A program made the position numbers and the translations under genes. 64,000 nt of DNA from Notospermus geniculatus (taxonomy: Eukaryota > Nemertea > Pilidiophora > Heteronemertea > Lineidae): contig NMRB01000160.1 of the NCBI GenBank assembly GCA_002633025.1, positions 378,294-442,293 of the forward strand. The letters run 5' to 3'. The notes beneath the pieces are model-generated. The model saw nothing but the letters and a program-made list of their open reading frames with translations. It was not told where the DNA came from and ran no database searches. Positions 45,366-56,825 of this stretch are shown here, piece by piece; the first letter of the stretch is position 1, and the number at the start of each line of letters is the position of its first letter.

Positions 45366-45375
45366 TGTAATGTAA
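45366..45375. other. Tandem TGTAATGTAA at the empty site of a polymorphic element
   Basis: In the other copy each TGTAA flanks the 165-bp element at 62474-62638. Here both TGTAA are kept but the element is absent, as expected of excision that leaves the target duplication. Confidence 0.55.
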
Positions 45376-45773
45376 TTTTTTACCTACAATGATCAAGAGT
45401 AACTTGTCAAGTCCTGAAGGATGATCAATTCACTTTCAACGTACTGGTTATGGGCTGTAATACCAGCTGTCATCTGGTGTCACGCGTGAATTGTTAACTA
45501 AACAAGTTTGTTCTTTGTAACGAAGTGAGGCTTGACATCTGACAAGTGCCAAATGAAAAAAACGTGACATTCGTCGTAACTGCAACCTACAGCTTTGAGT
45601 TCTGTGGTGATTGTTGTTTGCCATGTGGCTGGTCGCGTCTGTCACGCTGTCAGCCATTTCAGCTTATCAACAAAACATTTTTCCCCGATGAAGAATCTCT
45701 CCGCTTGGTTTTCATTTTACTTACGACCGCTGAAGCAACGAATAATGGCAACGGAACACTCGACTTGTAACCA

Positions 45774-45888
45774 GGGCTGAAAGTCCGACAGAAAGTCCGA
45801 TAGCGCTTTCGGTACCTATCGGCGGTTTACGTTAACTAACTGCCGATAGGCGCCGGTAGCACTATCGGACTTTCTATGCCGATGGCCC
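45774..45888. repeat. MITE family H, copy 2
   Basis: GGGCTGAAAGTCCGACAG to TATGCCGATGGCCC. It has the same AGAAAGTCCGATAG and CTATCGGC arms as 45130-45263, about 640 bp away. Confidence 0.65.
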
Positions 45889-47070
45889 AGAACCAACTCC
45901 CACTTACCTGTCCCATTCCTGAACTCGGAAAAAATGACCAAATCCCAAGTGGAAGATTTCGCATGCTGTCCTTCTTGGCCAGGCTCGGGAGTGGGACAAG
46001 TAAGTGGACAGTACAGGACATTGCTGTTTCTGACCATACCCCCACCCCATTTTTCCCAGTTCAAGAATGGTACAGGTAAAGTGGGAGTTTAGAGTAGTTG
46101 TATTTTTGTGTATAGTAATAAGAAAATAAGAATACTACGATCTGAGGTGTGTTTTCGGTCTACTCACCCCGTTTCGGAGTTGACGGACTGAACGAATTCC
46201 CTCATTTTGATGGCACCGGCCCCTTGGGAATGATTCGGTGAACTTTCGTCCATGGTGTATCTCTTATACGGCAATATCGCTCAACATTCCAGATAAAGTA
46301 AAATGTGTTCCACTCCCACAATGTATTGCACGTAGGTATTCCAAGTCAACACTTGCTCAGTCAGATAAAATCGCCGCTGTGCGTCTAAACCTAGATTAAA
46401 AATACGAATGGAGTGATTTAGGCCTTTTATAGACCGGCTGTGCAGAGGCCTGTCCAAGAATGAACAAAGAACAAAGTAATGTTGGCCATGGGCCTACAGG
46501 TCATCGCCCAAATCGATCTTTCGCGCTTTACTGGAGCGAATGTTTCTTTACGTAATCAGTCCACCGCCACGTCAGGCATTATGCAATGTTGATGTCTAGG
46601 CCTACATTACACACTCCAGTCGACATCCATTCATGGTTGCCCGTTAACAATAGCATGAAGAATCCATTGTTGCCTTCCAAGTTTGTGTCCGTCGCAAGCC
46701 TGTTTCGTCCTCGTCCAATCACAGGAAAAACTCATCCTTCTCGACGATCAGAATTCTTCCCCGTCATCCAAATCCACCTGCGACTTGTCATCCAGCTGTG
46801 GGATTACGTCATACGTAGAGCACTTTACGGGCGACAAAGTCACACCACGGCGGGACTAGGATGAAACTGCCGTATCCCATCCTCGCCGATCGCCGTCTGT
46901 CGATCACTCGTTCCTTCAAACGGAGCACTGTTGCTTGACGATCGAGTCAAGTGAATCATCCGCCGCGGGTCGGTGCGGTGGGAAACTATCCCTCAACTTC
47001 TGTAGTTTATTGGATCCTTTCTCCTGCATGCTATGAAAGATGTATCGTCTCGTTCTGCTGTTATTGATTT

Positions 47071-47086
47071 GGGGGGGGGGGGGGGN
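47071..47086. other. G homopolymer ending at an N
   Basis: A run of 15 G is followed by one N at 47086, an assembly or sequencing stop. Confidence 0.9.
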
Positions 47087-47101
47087 GTGCATTGTTTCCC
47101 C

Positions 47102-47256
47102 TTAAGCCGGTGACAGACTAGTGCGCACGCGACGCGTCGTGCAGGCGTTCCGCCAATCAGATTGTTCGGTAGGTGTTTCGGCCCGTGCTACCGCCTCCCT
47201 GATTGGTTGAACGCTTTCCCGACGCGTTGCTCACGCGCCAGTCTGTCACCGCCTTT
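47102..47256. repeat. MITE family G copy
   Basis: TTAAGCCGGTGACAGACT to AGTCTGTCACCGCCTTT. Nearly the same sequence and orientation as 22628-22781. Confidence 0.7.
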
Positions 47257-47703
47257 CAATCTTCTTTTCAGTTTCCACACTTGAAATCAAACCAATATTC
47301 GAAAGTGATCCCTCACGGGCTGCGAGTGTCGTTCAGTTGTTGGTGTCGTCGATGAAATACTGCCACCTCCTCATGCACTACGCCGTCTTCGCGTCTACAC
47401 CGTATATCAACAGGTTGTTGGCGTCACTGAAGACGAAGATTTGGCTATTTTGATCGTCACGAAATACATGTATATGCATGTACATGTACATATGATTGTA
47501 CTCTCCTAGCGGGCATGCTGACCATTCCAGTTGGTGAATAGTGGACACAGGACAGAGGAACGGGTGTCCACATCCCTTCAGTCCACTGTGGTCACCGCCA
47601 AAAGTTGGTCGAAAGCTGGGGTCGAAAGTTCAACGCCATTTCCTGTCCTGTTTCGACTTGTTTAGGCCTACTAGAATGACATTGGTGACATTTTGTAGGT
47701 ACC

Positions 47704-47946
47704 CTCCTACAGAGCAGCCAAGATACAGAATTAGCACAAAATTGACACACAAAATGATAATAAGCAAAAAGTCAATCTCCAGAATTCAGGAATTTTCGAC
47801 CCCAACCGGGGTCTTTTTCAAGTGGAACTTTACAATCTGAAACTCTAGAAAAGACACTTGAAAAAGACTCCAGTTGGGGTCGAAAATTCGTGAATTCTGG
47901 AGATTGACTTTTTGCTTATTATCTCCTACAGAGCAGGGTGCCAAAC
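47704..47946. mobile_element. Foldback element with 14-bp target duplication, copy 2
   Basis: The element (47718-47932) starts CCAAGATACAGAATTAGC and ends TTGCTTATTAT. CTCCTACAGAGCAG is duplicated at 47704-47717 and 47933-47946. The arms are as in 3045-3279, but the hairpin centre has lost about 20 bp (AGAAAAGACACTTG). Confidence 0.75.
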
Positions 47947-48158
47947 ATGCATTTTCTATCGTCAAAATCCGTCACATCCGTTTAGCGGTGCGTTGGAGCA
48001 AACTACAGTGAACAGTAGCCCTTCAAAAGGATTCAGTTCTATCATCTTTTCCTAGATGGCGTAGCAGTAGAACACAAGCCGAACGCGTCCAGTGAACCCG
48101 GGTGCGAGACCCGAACTCTCTTGTGGTACTTCTGTGCTGTTCCTCTGTCATCGAAAAA

Positions 48159-51100
48159 ATGACAACATTTCAAGATGTTTTGCAGGCTCAAAAACGCATC
48201 GCATCGTTCGTTCATAGAACTCCGGTGTTTACATCGGCAACGGTTGATAAAATGGCGGGAAGGAAAGTGTTTTTCAAGGCGGAACACCTCCAGAAAACGG
48301 GTGCCTTCAAAGCAAGGGGAGCAATGAACGCAGTACGTGTCAGTGGGCCTACTTTATAATACTATACAAAGTATAGGCAAATACAAAGTCAGCTTGACAC
48401 GTATCTAGCAGCCGTAGCCTAGGTCTACTAGCCGTCATGGACATGAATGGTCATGTCGTGTAACTTGTTCTTGTACTAGGCCTAGAGCAGCCCCCTGGCT
48501 TGGTTAGTTAGGGCATGATGCTAGGGCTAGGCCAAAATATGTGCTACATGTAGCCTAGGTATATGGCCGAGGCTAACTTGATCTATTATAAGCTATCCCA
48601 CTGCATCCTGATCCTGTTTATTTTTGCAGATCTCATTACTGAAGGAGAGGACCCCAAGTGTTCCAGGTGTTGTAAGTAGGTGGGAACCTTTGAGACTGAG
48701 ATTCCACCGTAAAAACTAAGAAAAGTTGCTTTCATACCGTACCATCTAAAGACACTTTTAAACTGCTGACACCATCAACTTCCCCGTATTGGTTGTTTCT
48801 CCAGGTCACCCATAGCAGTGGCAACCATGGCCAGGCAGTTGCGTGGGCGGCACAGACGACGGGACTAAAGGCGGTCGTAGTTGTCCCAGATAATACTCCC
48901 TCTGTGAAAGCAAAGGCAATTCTTGATTATGGGGCGGAACTGGTGTATTGTAAGCCTTCACCACAATCAAGGCAGGTTGACCTGAGCATTGTTCAGGTTT
49001 TATCAAGAAGTACAGTTACAGCTCTCTATTTATACAAGTAGGACAAATTCGGGACCGACTCTCCTTTCATTGAGATGTGTCCTGATTACAGGTCAAAATG
49101 TACGCATAAAGCCTAGTTTATACTTCGACGCACGACCATCGGTGTCCGACGCGCGATCAAAATCTGGACGCCGACCTAATGAAGTAGGCTTATGTCGGCG
49201 TACAGATTTTGATCGTGCGTCGGACGCCGATGGTCTTGCGTCGAAGTATAAACTAGGCTTAAAGTGACCTGTTAGGAATTGCATTTGATGTCCTCAATAG
49301 GGATGTGTCCTGGCAGAGGCGTCCACTTGGAGGAGGTTCCACACTACCCTAGATGGAGACTTATGAGTGCCGAGTACTCGTCAGTGCAGGTGTTATATCT
49401 GCCAGTGTTTCTGTGGGTGAGCGTGTCCCCCTTATTGTTTGGGATACGCTGGCAGATAGATTGACATGTTTCTTTGTGTGTACCCTGTTGTCAAATCGCC
49501 GCTTATTCCATCAGACAATAGCAGGGGAACACTCACAGATAAGGAACACTCGCAGATGTTACACCGGCTACTTTTCAGTGACTTATGTTGCCTGTTGGAT
49601 GTTTTAAGCCGACCGCGAACTTAACGTGATCAATCTCTGAATTATTTAGGATGGAAACCTGCAAGGCCGTTTCAGAAGAAAGGAACTTGACAATCATACC
49701 ACCCTATGACCACTATGATGTCATAGCAGGGCAGGTAAGGATTCTACTGAATGTACCGGTATTTCAAATGATTATACCAGTGAAGAAGGTACCACTAACA
49801 AGCTTGTGCCGATACCATCGACTACCCGCAGTAGTACCAAGGGAACTGTAGTATGGCTTTTACTTCAGTCAATCATACATTTATACTTCGTGGCGAGAGA
49901 CTGCCATACCTCTGTAGGACCAAACTGCTCATGTCTTCTTTGAATTTTTCAGGGAACCATTGGCCTAGAGTTCATGGAACAAGTGCCCGACCTAGACGCA
50001 ATACTCGTCCCTATCAGTGGGGGAGGAATGACATCTGGAATAGCCATTGCTTCAAAACATATTAAACCGTCTATAAAAGGTTACGTGTGATGAATAGCTT
50101 ATTAAAGTATATGTATAGCCTACAGCTTCTTTTCTATTAATTCTCATTTTATTTGTCTCTTTTCCAACAAGGCAGAAAAATCAGAGTTCGTATGCGTAGA
50201 ATGCAGAAATACGTGACTAAACTTCGGTCGGCCTCATTGATCGTAGCAAATGCAAGTGAGACGGAAACAATTTTGATACTGTTGAATTCCTATGCAATTT
50301 TCACCGGTGTGTAGATTTGGGGAACGGGTACTGACGTTGGTAGTGAGTAGGCCTATGCAACTGGTTATAGTCATGTTAGTGGTTTTTCCGGAACTCTCAC
50401 AATCTGTTTCAGTGTTTGCTGTTGAGCCAAAAGGAAAAGACCTGGAAAAATGTCTTCGAAGTGGTAAGCCCAAACCCAAACATTTGTGTCAATGTAACTA
50501 CAAGCCCTACGTTGATTTGTCTAATCATGTGTACTGTCACTCCATTCCTGTTCTGCAGGGGAACGTTTGTGGCCGGACCCACCGCAATTCATAGATACAA
50601 TTGCGGAAGGTATCAGGACGCAGCAACTAGGCATATTAACGTTTCCAATAGTGAAAGAATTGGTTGAAAAAGATGTTTTTACTGTGGTAAGTGTATATGC
50701 TACACATGTATTCATACACTAAGCTTCGTACATTTTCACTAAGTAAGAACTTCGAGTACTGAAAAATTGATTTTGATTTGAAATCAAATATCTGCTGCAT
50801 ATTTCCTGCTTTGTTAATTTCAATGAGTACCGAATATTAACGACTTTATCTTTACAGACAAATGAGGAAATGATTGAAAGTATGAAGTTTGCATGGCAGA
50901 GAATGAAGGTAGGAACTCCGATGTATCATGGGGTGGTGCTAAGACATTGACTCACAACAGCCCTGGAAAAATATCACGTTGGCTTCAAATGAAAAGCGAT
51001 ACTGAGCATCACTATACCTAAACAATTTAGACCTAATTTTAAAAGGGTGTATCTCAGTTCAAGATCGAGGAGGGGGTACGTGGTCAATTCGGCTTTCTCC

Positions 51101-51289
51101 TGCCAATACAACTTTGAATAACGTTCAATTTCTTCTCCACAGTTCGTCATTGAAGCGAGTTCAGCTGCTGGAGTGTCTGCTGTGATGTCAGAAAAGATGA
51201 AGAAGCTGGATCCGGCGATTAAAAACGTGGGAGTAATCTTATGTGGCGGGAATGTAGATTTGGACAATTTGCCATGGTATGCCAGCTAG
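48159..51289 (+). CDS. Serine racemase / threonine dehydratase-like PLP enzyme, nine exons
   Basis: The exons are 48159-48332, 48630-48671, 48805-48971, 49650-49734, 49953-50079, 50413-50463, 50559-50686, 50858-50908 and 51143-51289. They join in frame to 323 residues (human serine racemase has 340). It is a cytosolic fold-type II PLP enzyme that racemises serine and/or deaminates serine or threonine. Visible motifs: [10 protein letters not shown] with PLP lysine 51, [10 protein letters not shown] (Asn-binding loop and the re-face Ser), SGGGM phosphate loop, AVEP, and CGGNVDL near the C-terminus, where vertebrate enzymes have SGGNVD. The loop [12 protein letters not shown] is of the dehydratase/fungal type, not the vertebrate HPNQEP or the triple-Ser loop reported for animal aspartate racemases. 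The start at 48159 is chosen by alignment to the family; an in-frame ATG at 48102 would add 19 residues. The last exon may end at TAG 51287 or splice at CCATG|GTATGC. Confidence 0.9.
49109..49260. repeat. MITE in intron 3 (AAGCCTAGTTTATACTTCGA ends)
   Basis: AAGCCTAGTTTATACTTCGA and its exact inverse bound a 152-bp hairpin with ATCAAAATCTG arms inside. Confidence 0.7.
49388..49567. repeat. MITE family A copy in intron 3
   Basis: CAGGTGTTATATCTGCCAG to AGATGTTACACCGG. Internal CGCTGGCAGATAGATTGACA and CCGCTTATTCCATCAGACAA match other family A copies. Confidence 0.65.
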
Positions 51290-53065
51290 CATTCAAATCC
51301 TCTTTAGAGTATTGCAATGTATCTATAAAAAGGCTAATTGATTTTTTACGTAATTTTCATGATTATCATAAGATTAAATTAAGTTACATTTAGTGCATAC
51401 TTTTGATATTACCTTATCAATTGGTTAAACACATGATTGTATGAAAAAAGTATGCCTCCCAACAAAAGACTGACGGAATAAGCCATGGCATGAAAATGGA
51501 GAGGCACTGAAAGGCATGTCTCTCTGTTTTTGAGTGTCCGCCAAACAATAAAACGGGTACAGACTTACGGAAGGCTGTCTCGATCACCACCTGGATTTAC
51601 GGTAGGCCTAAGTAGTCCTCGCTGCATAACTATAGCTACCTCCGTTTCCTACCTACCTCCGTTTCCAGGACAGACTCCAGTCATACATCAGCTGAAGACT
51701 GAAGAACAACTTCTGTCGTCGCGAGTCATATCCACGGCAATCCCTCGGTCAAAAACAAACCAAACGCTGAAACCATTCTACCAATATAATTTGTCACAAT
51801 TTTATTCATTAACACGTTCTATAAGTTTTACCTTGACTAACGACAACACTGCAATCGAGTCGTTCAAACCGTTTCATCAGTTTGCGATGAGCGAGAGGAG
51901 GTACCGTCGAAGTGCGGAACGTCCCCGTTTCGTCATTGCGAATGACCAAGGTGGCGAACGACTGTCCGGAATCCGTGACATGGACGACGCGAGACCTTCA
52001 TGCGTTCTGGAAGGTGGCGCCAAACTACAACTTGAAGTACAACAGAACGATTGATATACCGTACTCAGTTCATAGTTGATATCACCAGTATGTTGTAGCG
52101 CCATCTATGGCACATTAAAGCCTCCACACTTGTCCAGACCGCGGTGCATTTTTTGGAAACGTCTCCGTTTGTATGGAGGCAGCTCGGGAAGAATATAAAA
52201 GATTTTAACGCAAATGCGTGGAGGTCTTCAACCAAAACCTGAAGGCCCGTCTGACCCTGAAAGGAGGACACCACACTGAAGAACCTTCTGGTGAGAACGA
52301 TATCCAACGGTTGCCAATCAATGCCAGATCCGTCGGCAAAATGCTCGAATACGAGACACGTCTCGCGACCGATCACGAAATCCGAACCCGTCGTTGATAA
52401 GTGGTAAGCACGTGAGAGATTTAGGGCGAGATGAAACTCCCGGTTCAGATTTGATCCCAGCTGCCTATCCGTCATGTCTGTCGACATCAAAACCAAAGCC
52501 AGTTCCGTAACCGAGTTGCAGAGGGAGGCTTTGTCACGTGATCTGAACCGAACAATTCATCTTTTCGTTACTAAATTTCCAGAACAGCCTCGGTGGGTGA
52601 CCACGATTCAGTTTCGTCAATGTAGTTCCTGGTTGTCTCGTTCATATCGGAATTGGACAACGATTACGTCTAGTCTGCCCACAATAGCATATAATACAAG
52701 TAATCACAACCAAATATAGGTCCAAGTCGAAGTATAAGCTCGATGTTGCAACCACACCATGAATGGCGGACGGCAATTCGCAGCGTCAAGTTCTTTTCCG
52801 CCTTTGGCACGAGAGTCGATTCGTTTTGTTAATTTTTTTTCATTAGATCTAAGAAATAACACGAAAGACTGCCTCTCGTCTCAAGAAACCGTCATTTCTT
52901 ATTCTTTCAGACAAAAATTTTAACATGAAAGAGTTTCTGAGTAACACGAGTCGTCAGAACGTTTTTACTGATAATTTCCAGATGTTTCGCAATCCTGCGC
53001 CATTTAGCGTCATCGTTGGCCGCGGGGCAACACCGATAACTTATATCGAGTGGACCTAAGCCATT
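51290..53065. other. Intergenic; weak frames only
   Basis: Frames of 174 codons (plus, 51530-52054) and 143 codons (minus, 52496-52065) exist but have no family, splice or start support. The minus one has a more protein-like composition and could be an exon of an unrecognised gene. Confidence 0.35.
52065..52496 (-). CDS. Hypothetical 143-codon frame
   Basis: The middle (SDFVIGRETCLVFEHFADGS..., DIVLTRRFFSVVSSFQGQTG) is protein-like. I recognise no family. It lies between the PLP-enzyme gene and the neurensin-like gene, and no splice partner was found by eye. Confidence 0.2.
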   Translation of the reverse strand: MVLMSTDMTDRQLGSNLNREFHLALNLSRAYHLSTTGSDFVIGRETCLVFEHFADGSGIDWQPLDIVLTRRFFSVVSSFQGQTGLQVLVEDLHAFALKSFIFFPSCLHTNGDVSKKCTAVWTSVEALMCHRWRYNILVISTMN

Positions 53066-53540
53066 TCANTCGACGGTGCCGCCAGCAGGCTGAGAGGTGG
53101 GTCGTTGAGGAATTAGGAAGCTCACCAGAATCCCGATTATACCGAAGATCAGCAGGTTAGCCCCGATCCAGACGAATACCTTCCACCAGATAGACGTGCA
53201 GCGCCGCCTTTTGGCACCGGGGTTCAAGAGATACCGAAAATCATCCTCTTCTTCTTCGTAAATCTTCGGATCTTTGAATGAGCTCGTTTTCTCGTAGAAA
53301 TGATGTAAGTACGACTTGACGCCGAAGTAATCTCCACATCCCGACCTTTCCGTGGTGCTGTCCTGCCGATCGACTTCGTCGACCCTCTCTAATGGAGGCT
53401 TCCCTGTGTGTCGTCTGCTAGAACCTGCACCATTTCCGCCATTACCGGAAGTATCCTCTCCGCCATTTTTCTCAGTCAGTCGTGTCGTTTCATTTTCTGT
53501 CGCCATTGCGTGATTTTCATTTGGCGTTATTTCTCAGTTC
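53066..53540 (-). CDS. Neurensin-like membrane protein (N-terminal part)
   Basis: The coding start is at 53506 (MATENETTRL); an acceptor TATATTTTCAG before 53540 suggests a 5' non-coding exon upstream. The protein has a Gly/Ser-rich polar leader (1-55), then CGDYFGVKSYLHHFYE (57-72), the most conserved block of the neurensin/Vmp family. An acidic stretch EEEEDDF follows, then WWKVFVWIGANLLIFGIIGI... as the first membrane segment (about 108-132), then FLIPQRP. Neurensins are small two-pass vesicle proteins of neurons, about 200 residues. Here the frame meets an N at 53069 and, if that is one base, a stop directly after (146 residues), so the second membrane segment is missing. Either the gene continues across an assembly gap or in a downstream exon, or it is truncated. 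Confidence 0.75.
53069..53069. other. Single N inside the neurensin-like frame
   Basis: The N makes the last codon GAN before TGA. Whether it stands for one base or a longer gap cannot be told from the sequence. Confidence 0.9.
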
Positions 53541-54430
53541 CTGAAAATATATAAAGTGTATACATGTACACACGTGCGAAACTGGCAACACAGACATTCA
53601 AAACGCTGATCGACTAGAAGCTACAAGTGTCCATCTGAAACGTGTGGGTTGTTCTAAGTTTGTTCTAGGTCAAGATAGAAACAATAATTGAAGGGTTGTA
53701 AGTAATCTCATACATCTATCGCTATGAAATCACTAAGTGTTGGCATTCAGAACCCTGTTACGACTCGCCCAACCCTAATCCTCTCCCACGCGATGACTGA
53801 ACCATATGTGGAATAGCTTTTTGATGAACTGCCAAAAGCAGACAAGCGAAAGACACAAAAACGAATGACAACTGAATGTAGGGTGTATACCTCAAAGAGT
53901 AAAGATGAAGACGGGAGTTTTGGAAAAAAGGCGAGGTGAAGGCCGATATCTCCCGCAAATTTTCCAACAGCAGAAGAGCACGACGTACGAATAATACGCC
54001 AACACAAACCTCTCAATAGTGGTGGTATTTGACATTTTGAATTTTACATGTTTCACAAAAAGAAGGACAGCTAACAAAAGCACCGAATGACTTCGACGAA
54101 ACAATTGACAAACACCAGGCGGAGTACAATGTAGGTAAAAAACATAGATGTACTGATGTCGTTATATTTTCCTCCGAGCATCTCGAGGAAGTAAAAAAGC
54201 CACAATATATCCACAAAAGGCAACCACAATAATGATCCAGGGCAGTGCTTTGGAGAGTCGCCCAGGACAGCAACATATGTGACCGGAATCCATTTCAGAT
54301 TCGTCTGAGCGAACGGATGCATTGGAAAAAACGGTGACCATTCGCCAGATTATGGGCGGTTACATCCGCAAATAAAGACGTTACAAAAGAAAGACGTTTT
54401 AGTCACGACCACTGTCGGCGTCGTGATGCG

Positions 54431-54736
54431 ATCTCGAGACGGAGCTGAGAAAGACGTTGGGTGGCGCTGCAGTCGTCAGGATGATCTTGAGTAGCAGCAG
54501 ATCAAAACTGACTAACTCTTCTAATTTTGTAACGTCTACAAATCACCGACGATACCAGGTCATTAATACGATTGCAGCACTGCCCAACGTCTTTCTCAGC
54601 TACGACTCGAGATCATCCTGACGACTACAGCGCCGCCCAACGTCTTTCTTAGCTACGACTCGAAATCATCCTGACGACTTCAGCGCCGCCCAACGTCTTT
54701 CTTAGCTACGACTCGAGGTCATCCTGACGACTTCAG
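54431..54736. repeat. ~55-bp minisatellite, locus 2, in inverted arrangement
   Basis: One unit is forward (GAGAAAGACGTTGGGTGGCG near 54447). Three units are reversed (GCCCAACGTCTTTCTTAGC) from about 54570. The same unit is at 26582-26760. Forward and reversed units are separated by ~75 bp. Confidence 0.8.
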
Positions 54737-56097
54737 GAAGCACTACCAAAATGGGAGAAGTCGACGTACTTGAGTTTAGGAATTACTTGCTGCTCAATTT
54801 GTTAGTCTATTGTAAGATTAGAATAAGCCTGGGATGATTTTAATTCTCCTATTTTCATTTGTCCTTAGATTTTTCTCTCGAATGATTTTCCCATAGGCCT
54901 ACAAATCTCGTAAAGTACATTATCATCAACAACCTGACATTTATCTCCATCAGCAGCACAGTCATTTAACTATAAACTAGCAAAGGTAATAGTTCATAGA
55001 GGAAGTTGAAAAATCATAATTATGAGACCGCATTCCAGGCACGGCTGTGCGTCTGGTAGATTTTTCGATATACCGTACAATGTATGTTTTTCGATACTTT
55101 TGAATAATACCATCCGGATTGCCGCGGTTGCTTGTTGCTTTATTATGGATAAATGGGCTGCAGCAAACATTGACGCCCATGTTTACATCATTCTCGGTGG
55201 CCTGCTGTCACGTTCGCTGCCTCTGGCGTGTCTGGAGGAGGATTATCTAAGATAAGAGGACCCATCTTGCAGCTGACATTCACTGCCAAAAACGCAACGA
55301 CTTTTTATGAAAACATGATTTTTTTCGTGATTATCACAGAATAACAGAACGTTCATTAATATTTCAGCATACAATTAATACCTTTGACAACTGTAGAAAT
55401 TTCATCCAGAGGTTTTCCTCCCAAGAGGATACCCAGAGAAAATCAAATTTTGCAGTCAATCAGTTTCAATTACATGAGGCTTTTTTAGAGTTTGTTCGTG
55501 CGTCGGCTGCTGTGAATTCAGCAGTCCCTCCGCGATTCCCTCACGTCACAAAACACATTTACAAAGTGTCGCCCCCTGCACCAGCTGTACCTTTTTCGAC
55601 GGGGACCAATCACAGCGTCGCTAACATAGACCAATCAAAATGCACCTTGAATTCCCTAATCCATCCGAAAAGGGCACGGCACTTCTGTGTTGTAATCTTG
55701 TGATATATAGGAAAAATGGTAAATGGTCTCCAGAGAGTTTAGAATGTCTCAGTGATTCATCGGATCTGAAGGCCATGTAACGCCCGCGCTGCAATAAAAA
55801 AAAGTACGACTGCTCGCTTGCATCGGGGAGTTTCTTTGATATATTGCCTTAGTTTTGTCTCTTTTGATCTCCACAACCTACCCTGAGGACATCCATTAGT
55901 AGTCTTTCAGGCTTATCGGAGATTTTAAACCCGATACTAGTCGATACATCTATTAAGTATTGACACGATTGATCGATTCAGAACACACGGGAATTTGCAG
56001 TTGATCGATTCTTCAACAAGGACCTTTTCTAACGTATTTTTCCAATTTTGCATGCAAGCTTCCCAATGAGGCCTTAAATGAGATTCGCTAGCATTTT
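54737..56097. other. No gene recognised
   Basis: Two GACCAATCA/GACCAATCAAAA words near 55604-55640 look like CCAAT boxes but have no gene nearby that I recognise. No repeat can be bounded. Confidence 0.35.
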
Positions 56098-56267
56098 AGG
56101 TGTAGCATCTGCCATTGTTTCCATCTGCCAGTGTCTCCCCTTATTGTTTGCGAAAACGCTGGCAGATCGACACGATTCTCATATGTCCCCTGTTGTCAAG
56201 TCGCAGCTTATACGTCAGATAGTAGGGAACACTCACAGATGGGGAACATTCAAAAATATTACACCGG
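56098..56267. repeat. MITE family A copy
   Basis: AGGTGTAGCATCTGCCATTG to AAATATTACACCGG. Internal AACGCTGGCAGATCGACACG and GGGAACACTCACAGATGGGG give the clearest version of the family interior. Confidence 0.65.
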
Positions 56268-56825
56268 CATTCAACATGCAGAAAGATGGCTGCCCATGCA
56301 ATCGACCTATATAGGACCGCAACTGAACAAGTATCATATGCATCATATAGAGAATTAAGTGATATCAGGCCTAAATAACGAACATGAACATGCCGCTGGG
56401 ATATCAAATTAATGATACTGACGATAGACACGACATGAAATTATAGAAAAATAATCCCATATGATCAACCACTGAATAAAAAGCAATATCAACAAGATTC
56501 AGATGACAAATTTCAATAATTACAAGGAGTGCTACACGGAGCTCTCCGACGTTGGGGCTGATGGTGGTGGGTATTTTTCATATAACATCTTGTTCGACAC
56601 AGAACATCAGAAAAACGCTCTGTTTAGCCGTGTAACATTTCCTTTTGATGGGATTTCGGGATGATAAATAACGCCCAACTCAACATAAATGGGGCAATTT
56701 GTGTTGCCTGTGTTGTATTTTTCATCATCAAGTACCAATTTAGAACGTAGACAATGGTACTTGGTTACACTTGTATCACGTAACCAGATGTCTATTCAAG
56801 CTCATGTGCAGAACGATGTACACGT

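Larger units (their letters stand above)
41528..46743 (+). repeat. Large direct duplication, copy 1
   Basis: It matches 58853-64000 in the same order and orientation and continues past the window end in copy 2. Differences are an extra ~490 bp in copy 1 (41728-42220, including the minisatellite), the 509-bp palindromic element at 43562-44070 and small indels. No gene is recognised in it. Confidence 0.85.
48972..49649 (+). other. Intron 3 of the PLP-enzyme gene, probable GC-AG intron
   Basis: The only join that keeps the frame and the family alignment (...[13 protein letters not shown]...) is TCAAG|GCAGGT at 48971/48972 to ATTTAG|GATGG at 49649/49650. The nearby GT at 48976 puts the next exon out of frame. 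AAG|GCAGGT fits the known rare GC-AG donor class. The intron holds two MITEs. Confidence 0.65.

Noticed and set aside
47071-47086. G-quadruplex regulatory site
   Set aside because: A single G homopolymer next to an N is most likely a sequencing stop. There is no interrupted G-tract pattern or gene context.
51530-52054. 174-codon plus-strand frame after the PLP-enzyme gene
   Set aside because: Low-complexity Ser/Thr-rich composition, no splice partner and no conserved motif that I can see.
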